Of a stretch of 23,493 bases of DNA, positions 5,607 through 12,510 are shown in pieces; position 1 is the stretch's first letter; the number at the start of each line of letters is the position of its first letter. Source of the stretch: an uncultured Oscillospiraceae bacterium. Lineage in GTDB: Bacteria; Bacillota_A; Clostridia; Oscillospirales; Oscillospiraceae. The stretch spans positions 1-23,493 of the forward strand of contig CANRKN010000024.1 of assembly GCA_947631215.1 (NCBI GenBank). The letters are read 5' to 3'. Both the position numbers and the translations under genes were made by a program. Under the pieces are notes generated by a model. It worked only from the letters and a program-made list of their open reading frames with translations, ran no database searches and was not told the DNA's origin.

Positions 5607-6275
5607 TCATATGGTGGTCAGATACTGGTATAGCGGCACCAGGGTCTCATACACGTCCAGCACCCGGTCCAGGAGCTCCTTTCCCGGCGGGTCGGGCTCG
5701 AAGTACTCCGTCATGCCCATCTCCACCGAGCGGGCGTTGTACCAGTCATAGAGCAGGGGCCCCGGGTCCCCCTTGGGCTTTTTGTAGACCTCCCCGTAGC
5801 GGTGCAGCTCCGGGTGCTTGTTGAGGGCCTTCACGATGGGCGTCAGCCGCTGGGGGGCCAGGTCGATGCTCCTGCGCCAGCGCTCCAGGAGCTCCCCCTT
5901 CATGTTCCAGCAGCCCATGCCCGCCTCCCAGCTCTTGGCGTCGATGCCGAACCAGAACTGGGGCAGGGGGGTGTATATCTCCCCGGAGAGCCCTAAGGAG
6001 AACCACATATGTTCCTTAAAGGGCCCCCGGCCGAAGAGCCGCCGGGCGTCCCGCCAGATCCGGGAGACGTGCAGCGCCGGGGCAAGACCGGGATGGCGCT
6101 CCTCCATGGCCGCCTTCACGTCCTCCGCCAGGGCGTGGATGGGCGTGTCCAGACACCGCTCGAAGTCCTCCCGGTGGGCGTTGAACCAGGGCCGCTCGTT
6201 ATTGAAGCTGAGCCCCCACAGAAAGTCGGGCAGGTCCTTGGGAAATCCCTCGAAGGGGGGAATGTTCTTGGGCAT
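5607..6275 (-). CDS. DUF2461 domain-containing protein
   Basis: This is a 222-aa soluble protein of the DUF2461 family. Recognisable parts are FLWGLSFNNERPWFNAHRED near the N-terminus (about 18-37), the SRIWRDARRLFGRGPFKEHM block (about 71-90), matching the family's 'RIxRDxRFSxDKxPYK' region, and a C-terminal helical part ending PLYQYLTTI. The length is normal for the family. No enzymatic activity is established for it and I do not propose one. The ATG at 6275 follows GAGGTGAATTCCC. Its own promoter appears to overlap the hairpin just upstream. Confidence 0.9.
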   Translation of the reverse strand: MPKNIPPFEGFPKDLPDFLWGLSFNNERPWFNAHREDFERCLDTPIHALAEDVKAAMEERHPGLAPALHVSRIWRDARRLFGRGPFKEHMWFSLGLSGEIYTPLPQFWFGIDAKSWEAGMGCWNMKGELLERWRRSIDLAPQRLTPIVKALNKHPELHRYGEVYKKPKGDPGPLLYDWYNARSVEMGMTEYFEPDPPGKELLDRVLDVYETLVPLYQYLTTI

Positions 6276-6294
6276 GGGAATTCACCTCATACCA

Positions 6295-6324
6295 ATAATA
6301 GCACACGCGCCGGCGAAAAAACAA
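6295..6324 (-). promoter_or_regulatory. Possible promoter of the DUF2461 gene
   Basis: On the minus strand TTGTTT (6324-6319) and TATTAT (6300-6295) are separated by 18 nt. The -35 lies in the loop of the hairpin at 6302-6336 and the spacer forms one of its arms. Only the first three bases of the -35 match consensus, so this is a candidate. Confidence 0.45.
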
Positions 6325-6336
6325 CCGGCGCGTGTG
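6302..6336 (-). terminator. Hairpin after the cation-efflux gene
   Basis: A perfect 12-bp stem, CACACGCGCCGG (6302-6313) with CCGGCGCGTGTG (6325-6336), has an 11-nt loop. It follows the stop codon of the cation diffusion facilitator gene on the minus strand. The T-run is in the loop and not after the stem, so intrinsic termination may be inefficient. Confidence 0.5.
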
Positions 6337-6346
6337 AGGCATATGT

Positions 6347-7525
6347 TCAGTTTTTCGGGGACATGTAGTTGTGGTCGATGTTCAGATCTACCTCCGCCTC
6401 CGGGTACTGCTCCCGGACGATGGCGGCCAGCCGCCGGCGCAGGGCCCCCTCGGGGATGGGCACCTCCGGCGGGGCGAAGCAGTCGAAGCGGACCAGGGTG
6501 CGGCCGGCCTCCTGGGATATCTCCAGGTCGTGGACCGTGAGGCGGGTGTCCAGGGAGGCCATGCGGCCGATGAGGTAGGTCTGAAGCCGGTTCTCCGGGC
6601 TGTCGTCCTGAGAGATGGGGTCCAGCTGGAAGAGGATATGCAGCCCGTCCTTTTCCAGAAATTCCGCCGCCAGGGCCGCCAGGGCCCGGTGGAGGGTCAT
6701 GATGTCGTCCTCCGCCGGGAATTCCACGTGGGCGCTGGCGTAGCGCCGCCCGGGGCCGTAGTCGTGCAGCAGCAGGTCGTGGGTGCCCAGCACGCCGGGG
6801 CAGGCCAGGATGCGGGCGCGGATGGACTCGATGACCTCCGGCTCGGGCCGCCGGCCCAGCAGGGGGTCCAGGGTGTCCCGGACGATGCCGCAGCCGCTCC
6901 AGATAATGAAGAGTGCCACACCTACGCCCAGATATCCATCCAGGTCGAAGCCGGTGATGGAAGATACGCCCATGCCGAGGAGCACCACGCTGGTGGCGAT
7001 GGCGTCGTTGCGGCTGTCCATGGCCGTGGCGGCGAGGGTGCCGGAGGATATGCGCTTTCCCGCGTCGGCGTTGAAGGCCATCATCCAGAGCTTCACCAGG
7101 ATGGATCCGGCCAGCACCAGGGCCATAGGCCAGGAGAATTGGGGCGTCTCGGGGTGCAGGATGCGCGTGACGCCGCTTTTCAGAAGCTCCAGCCCCGCTA
7201 AGAGCACCAGCACCGACACGGTGAGCCCGGCCAGGTACTCGTACCGGCCATGGCCGTAGGGGTGCTCCTCGTCCGCGGGCCGGGCCGCCAGGCGGAACCC
7301 CAGCAGGGCCACCACGTTGGAGGCGGCGTCGGAGATGTTGTTCACCGCGTCCGCCACGATGGCCACCGACCCGGCGGCGAGGCCGGTCAGGAGCTTAAAG
7401 AGGAACAGCAGGCCGTTGCAGACGATGGCCAATATGCCCGCCAGCCGGCCATAGGCCGCCCGGACCTCGGGCCGGTCCGTCCTGTCATAATCCTGTATGC
7501 ACTTCGACGCCAGAAACCGGAACAT
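6347..7525 (-). CDS. Cation diffusion facilitator (CDF) transporter with extended C-terminus
   Basis: This 392-aa protein exports divalent cations by proton exchange. The metal site in helix 2 reads ADAVNNISDA (Asn62-x3-Asp66) and that in helix 5 reads DSRND (Asp170-x3-Asp174). The usual zinc-type His-x3-Asp is absent; Asp-x3-Asp in helix 5 is associated with manganese-type members, so Mn is a reasonable guess. EEHPYGHGRYEYLAG after helix 2 is a classic CDF motif. The normal cytosolic domain ends near LFQLDPIS, and about 90 further residues follow, ending DHNYMSPKN, possibly a second such domain. I chose the ATG at 7525, after AAAGGGGGCGGCGGG and a good promoter. The frame stays open upstream to 7843, but that crosses the promoter and a hairpin. 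Confidence 0.92.
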   Translation of the reverse strand: MFRFLASKCIQDYDRTDRPEVRAAYGRLAGILAIVCNGLLFLFKLLTGLAAGSVAIVADAVNNISDAASNVVALLGFRLAARPADEEHPYGHGRYEYLAGLTVSVLVLLAGLELLKSGVTRILHPETPQFSWPMALVLAGSILVKLWMMAFNADAGKRISSGTLAATAMDSRNDAIATSVVLLGMGVSSITGFDLDGYLGVGVALFIIWSGCGIVRDTLDPLLGRRPEPEVIESIRARILACPGVLGTHDLLLHDYGPGRRYASAHVEFPAEDDIMTLHRALAALAAEFLEKDGLHILFQLDPISQDDSPENRLQTYLIGRMASLDTRLTVHDLEISQEAGRTLVRFDCFAPPEVPIPEGALRRRLAAIVREQYPEAEVDLNIDHNYMSPKN

Positions 7526-7554
7526 CCCGCCGCCCCCTTTCCCGCCTTTTGGCC

Positions 7555-7584
7555 ATGATATGCCCGGAAAAAGAATTTTGTCAA
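7555..7584 (-). promoter_or_regulatory. Promoter of the CDF gene
   Basis: On the minus strand TTGACA (7584-7579) and TATCAT (7560-7555) are separated by 18 nt. This gives a short leader of about 22 nt before the ATG at 7525, and it supports that start over the longer upstream frame. Confidence 0.8.
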
Positions 7585-7602
7585 TGCTAATTTGCCCGTG
7601 AG

Positions 7603-7634
7603 AGACAAAGCCGGCCACCCGAGGGTGGCCGGCT
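7603..7634 (-). terminator. Strong hairpin between the sigma/anti-sigma unit and the CDF gene
   Basis: AGCCGGCCACCC (7609-7620) and GGGTGGCCGGCT (7623-7634) form a perfect 12-bp stem. Read on the minus strand it is followed by TTGTCTC, a modest U-rich tail. It is the likely end of the sigma/membrane protein transcript, although it lies about 180 nt beyond that stop codon. Confidence 0.65.
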
Positions 7635-7661
7635 CTGCAACAAAGAAGAGAGGAGTGAAAA

Positions 7662-7733
7662 ATGAAAAATGTCGGTGGTGTCATGCCTGCTGTCCGGTCT
7701 TGGGGGCGTCGGCTCGCTCCCTTGACCTTGTGA
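7662..7733 (+). CDS. Possible 23-aa leader-like ORF
   Basis: In the 292-nt gap between the CDF gene and the membrane-protein gene, a short plus-strand ORF starts with ATG 7 nt after AGAGGAG, a near-perfect ribosome site. It encodes MKNVGGVMPAVRSWGRRLAP plus LTL and then stops. It is basic and slightly hydrophobic. I see no plus-strand promoter directly before it and no gene of the same strand downstream until 9566, so it cannot be a classical leader of a neighbour. It may be fortuitous. The rest of the gap (7734-7817) is AT-rich and holds nothing I can assign. Confidence 0.22.
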   Translation: MKNVGGVMPAVRSWGRRLAPLTL

Positions 7734-7817
7734 CTGTATGATACCGCACCCAACCCGGGAAGTGGTGAATAAATTTGTAATGATTTGTAAACAAATGATG
7801 AATGGATTTTTAACAGC

Positions 7818-8924
7818 TCACGCGCCCGGCAGCGCCAGCTCATGGCCCTGGAAGGTGACGGAGGTCACCTCGTCCAGGTCGATGGGCGCGGCGAACTCGA
7901 TGGACATGACGCACACGTCCTCCTCCGGCCAGTGGTTGCTGGTGCCGCTGATGACCGCTGTGCCGCCGGCATAGGCGACTTCCAGGTCCCAGGGGTCCAC
8001 GATGGTCTGCTTCTCTCGGGGTTCAAATTCATAGGTGCACACCGCGCCCATGGGGGACAGCTTCAGGGATGTGATGGTGACCGACACCTCCTCCGTCTTA
8101 ATGGTGAGGCCGGTGTGGGCGTCCAGCATGGTGCCCGGCTCCAGCTCCGCCTGGTCCAGGGGCACGCCCTTGTAATAATAGTAACTGACCGTGGCCTTGG
8201 CGTCAAAGGGCTCCGTCACCAGCTCCACCTCTTTCTGCTCCGGCGGGGTCACGGTGAACCGGAACGTCCAGGGGCCCTCGGACAAAAGCGCATGCTCGCC
8301 CCGCCCGTCCAGTATCTCGGTCAGCGTCAGCGTCAGCGGATAAGACCAGTCAACCCCCTTATCCAGCAGTTCCAGGGGGACGCTCTTTTCCAGCAGAAAG
8401 CTGTATACGCCCTCTGTCCCGCTGTCCAGCGGGGTGCCGCTCCCGCCGCCGGAAAAGAGGTTCTCCGGCGCGCTGGGGTCCGCGCTTACCAGGGTCCCGT
8501 CCGGGAAGAGGGTCCCGCAGTCGGTCCCCTCCGGGGCCTGGACGTCCAGCTTCATGTAGCAGTACTGCCCGTCGGTCATGGCCGAGTCCAGCGTCACGGT
8601 CCAGCCGTCGGCGGTGACGGACTGGCCGATGCCCGCGGCGGCCCGGTCGATGTATTCGATCTGCCCCTCGGTGAGCTCCGCCTGGCCTGCGTCGGCGAAC
8701 CAGCTCTTGAACCATGCCGCCCCGTCCAGGGCGGCGTAGGCGGTGACCCCCAGGGCCAGCACCAGCGCGGCGGCCAGGGCCAATGTGACGACGCGTTTCG
8801 TATATTTGTTCGTTCTCATATCCTGCTCCTTTCTCATGGACGCTTTCACCTGTCCCAGCAGGGCCGGGTCCGGCGCGCCCGGGTCCAGGGCCCGGCGGAG
8901 CAGCGCTTCGGTATCAATTCTCAT
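7818..8924 (-). CDS. Membrane-anchored DUF4179-type protein, probable anti-sigma factor
   Basis: This 368-aa protein has a cytosolic N-terminus of about 44 residues, one membrane helix (about 45-65, VVTLALAAALVLALGVTAYAA) and a large extracytoplasmic part. That layout matches DUF4179-type proteins encoded next to ECF sigma factors in Firmicutes. The outer part is mostly predicted beta structure, with a Tyr-rich SYYYYKG stretch, and ends HELALPGA. The ATG overlaps the end of the sigma gene by 11 nt, so translation is probably coupled. By position and topology it should hold the sigma factor inactive at the membrane until a surface signal arrives. That role is inferred, and the signal is unknown. 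No zinc anti-sigma motif (HxxxCxxC) is visible. Confidence 0.85.
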   Translation of the reverse strand: MRIDTEALLRRALDPGAPDPALLGQVKASMRKEQDMRTNKYTKRVVTLALAAALVLALGVTAYAALDGAAWFKSWFADAGQAELTEGQIEYIDRAAAGIGQSVTADGWTVTLDSAMTDGQYCYMKLDVQAPEGTDCGTLFPDGTLVSADPSAPENLFSGGGSGTPLDSGTEGVYSFLLEKSVPLELLDKGVDWSYPLTLTLTEILDGRGEHALLSEGPWTFRFTVTPPEQKEVELVTEPFDAKATVSYYYYKGVPLDQAELEPGTMLDAHTGLTIKTEEVSVTITSLKLSPMGAVCTYEFEPREKQTIVDPWDLEVAYAGGTAVISGTSNHWPEEDVCVMSIEFAAPIDLDEVTSVTFQGHELALPGA

Positions 8925-9429
8925 CCTCGGCCAGTCCTTTCTCCACCAGCGCCCGGGCCGTATAGAGGCGGCGCTTCACCGTCCCCACGGGCAGGCCCAG
9001 CGTCCGGGCGATATCGTTTACCTTCATCTCCATGCCGTAGTACAGCGCCAGGGGCAGCCGGTACTTCTCCGGCAGGGCCGCTGCGGCGGCCCGCACCCGT
9101 TCCAGCTCCTCCCGGGCCAGGGCCTCCGCCTCCGGCTCGGGCCCGCCGGCCGCGTCCCGGTCCTCCAGGGGTCCGGTAGGGGCGATGCGGGCCCGGCGGG
9201 CGTGCTTTCGCTTCCCGCTCCGCCAGAGACTCAGGGCGGTGGAGAAGAGAAAGCTCTTCGGGTCCGCTGCCAGCTTCCCCGGCCGTTCCAGGGCCTTTAA
9301 AAAGGTGTCCTGGAAGAGGTCCTCGGCGTCCTCCCGGTCAAAGGCCAGACTCCGGCAGAAGCGGTACAGCATGGGGCCGTAGGCGTCTGCCAGAGCGTCC
9401 GTATCCACTTTCGCGCGCAAGCTGTCCAC
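8914..9429 (-). CDS. ECF-type RNA polymerase sigma factor
   Basis: This 171-aa sigma-70-family protein directs RNA polymerase to a small regulon. Region 2 reads YRFCRSLAFDREDAEDLFQD, then TFLKAL and FSTALSLWR. A linker rich in Ala, Glu and Pro (about 80-110) leads to region 4, LPEKYRLPLALYYGMEMKVN and LGLPVGTVKRRLYTAR, the -35-binding helix-turn-helix. Regions 1 and 3 are missing, as expected for the ECF group. I chose GTG at 9429, which follows GGAAGGAGGGCGTCC; the frame is open far upstream, but those residues resemble no sigma factor and run antisense to the transporter gene. The gene overlaps the membrane protein gene by 11 nt. A GAACC...CGATA pair near 9486-9459 could be an autoregulated promoter, but this is weak. 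Confidence 0.92.
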   Translation of the reverse strand: MDSLRAKVDTDALADAYGPMLYRFCRSLAFDREDAEDLFQDTFLKALERPGKLAADPKSFLFSTALSLWRSGKRKHARRARIAPTGPLEDRDAAGGPEPEAEALAREELERVRAAAAALPEKYRLPLALYYGMEMKVNDIARTLGLPVGTVKRRLYTARALVEKGLAEDEN

Positions 9430-9492
9430 GGACGCCCTCCTTCCGGTGTGTATGCCTGTATATCGCCGCGAAAACGGCGCAGGTTCGCTCAG

Positions 9493-9521
9493 TTGACGAT
9501 TTTTTTGTTCTATGCTATAAT
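9493..9521 (+). promoter_or_regulatory. Promoter of the tandem CNNM-type genes
   Basis: TTGACG at 9493-9498 and TATAAT at 9516-9521 are 17 nt apart. It lies 45 nt before the proposed ATG at 9566 and drives the plus-strand run that extends to the RhuM gene. Confidence 0.85.
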
Positions 9522-9565
9522 AACCAACCGATTTAACTTTGGAAAGCATGAGGTGGTTTTTCCCG

Positions 9566-10852
9566 ATGGATGATGGCAGTTGGCTGTCTATCCTGTTTCT
9601 CATCGCGCTTCTGGGCATGGCCATGTACTTCGCCTTCGCGGAGACGGCCTTCGCCTCCGTGTCCAAAAACCGCATCCGCGTCCGCCAGGAGAAGGGGGAC
9701 GCCCGGGCCAAGAAGGCCATGTGGGTGCTGGACAACTTCGACCGCGCTATCACTACGATTTTGATCGGCACCAATATCGCCCACCTGACGGCGGCGGCGG
9801 TGATGACGGTGCTTGTGACCCACCGTTTCGGCATGGGCGCCGTGGCCTGGGGGACCCTGGTCACGACGTTGGTATTGTTCCTCTTTGGGGAGATGCTCCC
9901 CAAGACCATCGCGAAAAAATACAGCGAGCGGTTCTGCCTGGGCACCGCCGGTTCGCTGTGCTTTTTTATGCACTTTTTCGCCCCGCTGGCGGCTTTGCTC
10001 ACGGCCATCGGCCAGGGGTTGGCCAGGCTCTCCAAGGGTGAGGGCGAGGTGTCCGTGACGGAGGATGAGCTCTATGACCTCATCGAGGACATGACCGACG
10101 CGGGGAGCCTGGACGAGGACCAGGGGGATCTGGTCCAGTCCGCGCTGGAGTTCGGGGATATCACCGTGGAGCATGTGCTCACCGCCCGGGTGGACATGGC
10201 GGCCATCGACGTGTCCTGGCCCGCGGAGAAGGTGATAGAATTCATCCGCTCCCAGCGCCATACCCGCCTGCCCGTCTACGAGGGCCAGGTGGACGACATC
10301 ATCGGCATATTACAGATACGAAAGTACATCCGGGCCTGGCTGAGCCAGGGGGACGCGGTGGATATCCGGAGCCTTCTGGACGTGGCCTATTTTGTCCCCT
10401 CCACCACCAAGGTGGATGACCTGCTGCCGGAGCTGAGCCGAAACCGCTCCAACATGGCCGTGGTCACGGACCCCTGGGGCGGGACTCTGGGCGTGGTCAC
10501 CGTGGAGGACATCCTGGAAGAGCTGGTGGGCGAGATCTGGGACGAGGAGGACGAGGTGGAGGAGCTTTTCCAGCCCATCGGCGGCGGCCGGTACGAGGCC
10601 GACGGCCGGCTGGACGTGGACGAGCTTTTTGACCGCATGGACTGGGAGGACCCGGACCATGACGAGGAGCTCATCCACAAGCCCCTGGCCGAGTGGACCT
10701 TGGAGCACTTTGAGCTCATGCCCCAGCAGCGGGACAAATTCACCTACCACGACCTGGAATTCACCGTCTCCGACGTGCGCCAGCACCGCATCCGCAAGCT
10801 CACCGTGCGCCGCCTGCCCCAGGCGGCGGAGGAAGGGGGCGAGGCGCAATGA
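9566..10852 (+). CDS. CNNM/CorC-type transporter (hemolysin family), first of a tandem pair
   Basis: This 428-aa membrane protein has the order DUF21 transmembrane domain, CBS pair, CorC_HlyC domain. The membrane part has about four hydrophobic stretches and carries FAFAETAFAS and FGEMLPKTIAKK (Pro112-Lys113), typical of the family. The CBS region (about 190-310) includes VDMAAIDVSW, RLPVYEGQVDDIIGILQ and WGGTLGVVTVEDILEELVGE. The C-terminal domain ends near KLTVRRLP. Family members are linked to Mg2+ or Co2+ efflux; true hemolytic activity is not implied. The ATG at 9566 follows GAGGTGGTTTTTCCCG. Earlier ATG (9548) and TTG (9539) codons are in frame but have poorer ribosome sites. The stop overlaps the next start by 4 nt. 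Confidence 0.92.
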   Translation: MDDGSWLSILFLIALLGMAMYFAFAETAFASVSKNRIRVRQEKGDARAKKAMWVLDNFDRAITTILIGTNIAHLTAAAVMTVLVTHRFGMGAVAWGTLVTTLVLFLFGEMLPKTIAKKYSERFCLGTAGSLCFFMHFFAPLAALLTAIGQGLARLSKGEGEVSVTEDELYDLIEDMTDAGSLDEDQGDLVQSALEFGDITVEHVLTARVDMAAIDVSWPAEKVIEFIRSQRHTRLPVYEGQVDDIIGILQIRKYIRAWLSQGDAVDIRSLLDVAYFVPSTTKVDDLLPELSRNRSNMAVVTDPWGGTLGVVTVEDILEELVGEIWDEEDEVEELFQPIGGGRYEADGRLDVDELFDRMDWEDPDHDEELIHKPLAEWTLEHFELMPQQRDKFTYHDLEFTVSDVRQHRIRKLTVRRLPQAAEEGGEAQ

Positions 10853-12126
10853 CGGCGTATGTTCTGGCCCTTGTGGTGTGCCTGGCCCTGTCCGGGTTCT
10901 TCTCCGCGGCGGAGATGGCCCTGTCCGCCGCCAACCGGCTGCGGCTGGAGGGCGCGGCGGAGAACGGCAATAAGTCCGCCAGGACCGCCCTGGCCCTGCT
11001 GGACGACTTCGACAAGGCCCTGGGCGCCATCCTCATCGGCAACAATCTTGTGAACGTGGCGGCCAGCTCCCTGAGCTCCGTCATCGCCATCGGCGTCGCC
11101 ATGCGCACCGGCGTGGCGGACGGCCTGGCCTCCACGGTGGCCACGGTGATTGTCACCGTGCTGGTCATCATCTTCGGCGAGACCGTGCCCAAGATATTCG
11201 CCCGGAAGAATGCCACCCGCCTGACGCTGGCGGTGGCCGGGCCCCTGCGGGCGCTGGCCGTCGTGCTGTCGCCCCTGGTGTGGTGCGCCGTGGGCCTTAC
11301 ACGGCTCATCGGCGGCGCTCTGAAGGGGGAGAGCCCCGAGGACGCCCAGGAGGCGGCGGTGGAGGAGCTGCAGTCCATCATCGAGACCGCCCAGGACGAG
11401 GCCGTGCTGGACGACGACCGGGGCGAGCTTCTGCAGGCCGCCCTGGACTTCGGCGACGTGTCCGCCAGCCAGGCCATGACCGCCCGGGTGGACATGATGG
11501 CCCTGGACATCGAGGACGGCCTGGAGAAGATACTGGACGAGGTCAGCGACTGCCCCCACTCCCGGCTGCCCGTCTACGAGGGCGACACGGACAACATCAT
11601 CGGCGTGCTGCACCTCAATACCCTCTACCGGGCCCTTTTGGAGGGCCCCGACGTGGATATCCGCAGTATCCTCACGGAGCCCTGCTGGGTCTATAAGACC
11701 GTGAAGCTGCCCGCGGTGCTGGAAATGCTGCGGGAGAAGCAGACCCATCTCGCCATCGTCACCGACGAGTACGGCGGCACCGCCGGCGTCATCTCCATGG
11801 AGGACGTGCTGGAGTACCTGGTGGGGGACATATGGGACGAGACCGACGAGGTGGAGGAGGAAGTGGTCCAGACCTCCGAGGACAGCTGGGAGCTGGACGG
11901 CGACCTGCCCATTGGGGACTTTCTGGAGCTGGTGGACCTGGACGGCGAGGACTTCGACTTCGAGAGCGAGACCGTGGGCGGCTGGGTCATGGAGCTCATG
12001 GAGGGCTACGCCTCCGCCGGCAGCGCTGTGGCCTACCAGGACCTGAACATCACAGTCCTGGAGGCCGACGACAAGCGGGTGGAGAAGGTCCGGGTCACCC
12101 GAAGCAGGCCGCAGGAGAAGGAATAA
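10849..12126 (+). CDS. CNNM/CorC-type transporter (hemolysin family), second of a tandem pair
   Basis: This 425-aa paralogue of the preceding protein has the same domain order. It begins directly in the first membrane helix (MTAYVLALVVCLALSGFFSA) and carries AEMALSAANRLRLE, then IFGETVPKIFARK (Pro114-Lys115). The CBS pair holds RLPVYEGDTDNIIGVLHLNT and EYGGTAGVISMEDVLEYLVG. The C-terminal part has an acidic DLDGEDFDFESE stretch and ends RSRPQEKE. The ATGA overlap with the first gene points to translational coupling, so the two may form a hetero-oligomer or have split substrate roles. Both copies keep the conserved motifs, so neither looks decayed. The substrate is likely a divalent cation, by family only. 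Confidence 0.92.
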   Translation: MTAYVLALVVCLALSGFFSAAEMALSAANRLRLEGAAENGNKSARTALALLDDFDKALGAILIGNNLVNVAASSLSSVIAIGVAMRTGVADGLASTVATVIVTVLVIIFGETVPKIFARKNATRLTLAVAGPLRALAVVLSPLVWCAVGLTRLIGGALKGESPEDAQEAAVEELQSIIETAQDEAVLDDDRGELLQAALDFGDVSASQAMTARVDMMALDIEDGLEKILDEVSDCPHSRLPVYEGDTDNIIGVLHLNTLYRALLEGPDVDIRSILTEPCWVYKTVKLPAVLEMLREKQTHLAIVTDEYGGTAGVISMEDVLEYLVGDIWDETDEVEEEVVQTSEDSWELDGDLPIGDFLELVDLDGEDFDFESETVGGWVMELMEGYASAGSAVAYQDLNITVLEADDKRVEKVRVTRSRPQEKE

Positions 12127-12132
12127 AAAGAC

Positions 12133-12510
12133 ATGATGGAACAGGTCATCCGCCGGTACTTCCGCGCATGGCTGGAAAATGACGTCGAAGCCGTCAGAGA
12201 TACGTTTTCCGACGACGCGGTATACAGCGAGTGCTACGGCCCGGAATACCGCGGCCTGGCTCAAATTTTGCAATGGTTCAGGGATTGGAACCAGCGGGGC
12301 CGGGTCCTGGAATGGTCGGTGAAGCGGGTGATCGAGAAAGACCGCACCGCCGTGGCGGAGTGGTATTTCAAGTGCGAGTACGACGGCGTGGCCGACGGAT
12401 TCGACGGGGTCACGATAGCCGACTTTGACGAAAACGGGAAGATCGTGAAGCTGTGCGAGTTCCAATCCAAAGCGGAGCACTGCTATCCGTATGAGAGCGT
12501 TGACCAATGA
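12133..12510 (+). CDS. SnoaL-like / NTF2-like small protein
   Basis: This 125-aa protein has the cone-shaped NTF2-like fold pattern of SnoaL-type proteins. An N-terminal helix pair, RYFRAWLENDVEAVRDTFSD, is followed by DAVYSECYGPEYRGLAQI and then alternating strands such as TAVAEWYFKCEYDG and TIADFDENGKIVKLCEFQSK. Members include polyketide cyclases, isomerases and many proteins of unknown role; no catalytic set can be fixed here. It starts 6 nt after the transporter stop, with AAGGAA upstream of ATG 12133. Its stop overlaps the RhuM start by 4 nt (ATGA), so the two are probably made together. Its codon use is less strictly G/C-ending than that of the transporter genes. Confidence 0.85.
   Translation: MMEQVIRRYFRAWLENDVEAVRDTFSDDAVYSECYGPEYRGLAQILQWFRDWNQRGRVLEWSVKRVIEKDRTAVAEWYFKCEYDGVADGFDGVTIADFDENGKIVKLCEFQSKAEHCYPYESVDQ

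Noticed and set aside
7526..7843. N-terminal extension of the CDF frame up to 7843
   Set aside because: It would cross a good promoter and a strong hairpin and encodes nothing typical of a CDF protein. The ATG at 7525 has a ribosome site.
9430..10035. N-terminal extension of the sigma-factor frame up to 10035
   Set aside because: It runs antisense to the first CNNM gene. The GTG at 9429 has a strong ribosome site and gives a normal ECF length.
10744..12507. Minus-strand open frame of about 587 codons over the second CNNM gene
   Set aside because: It is antisense to a gene with all family motifs, and its residue make-up is typical of a GC-rich shadow frame.
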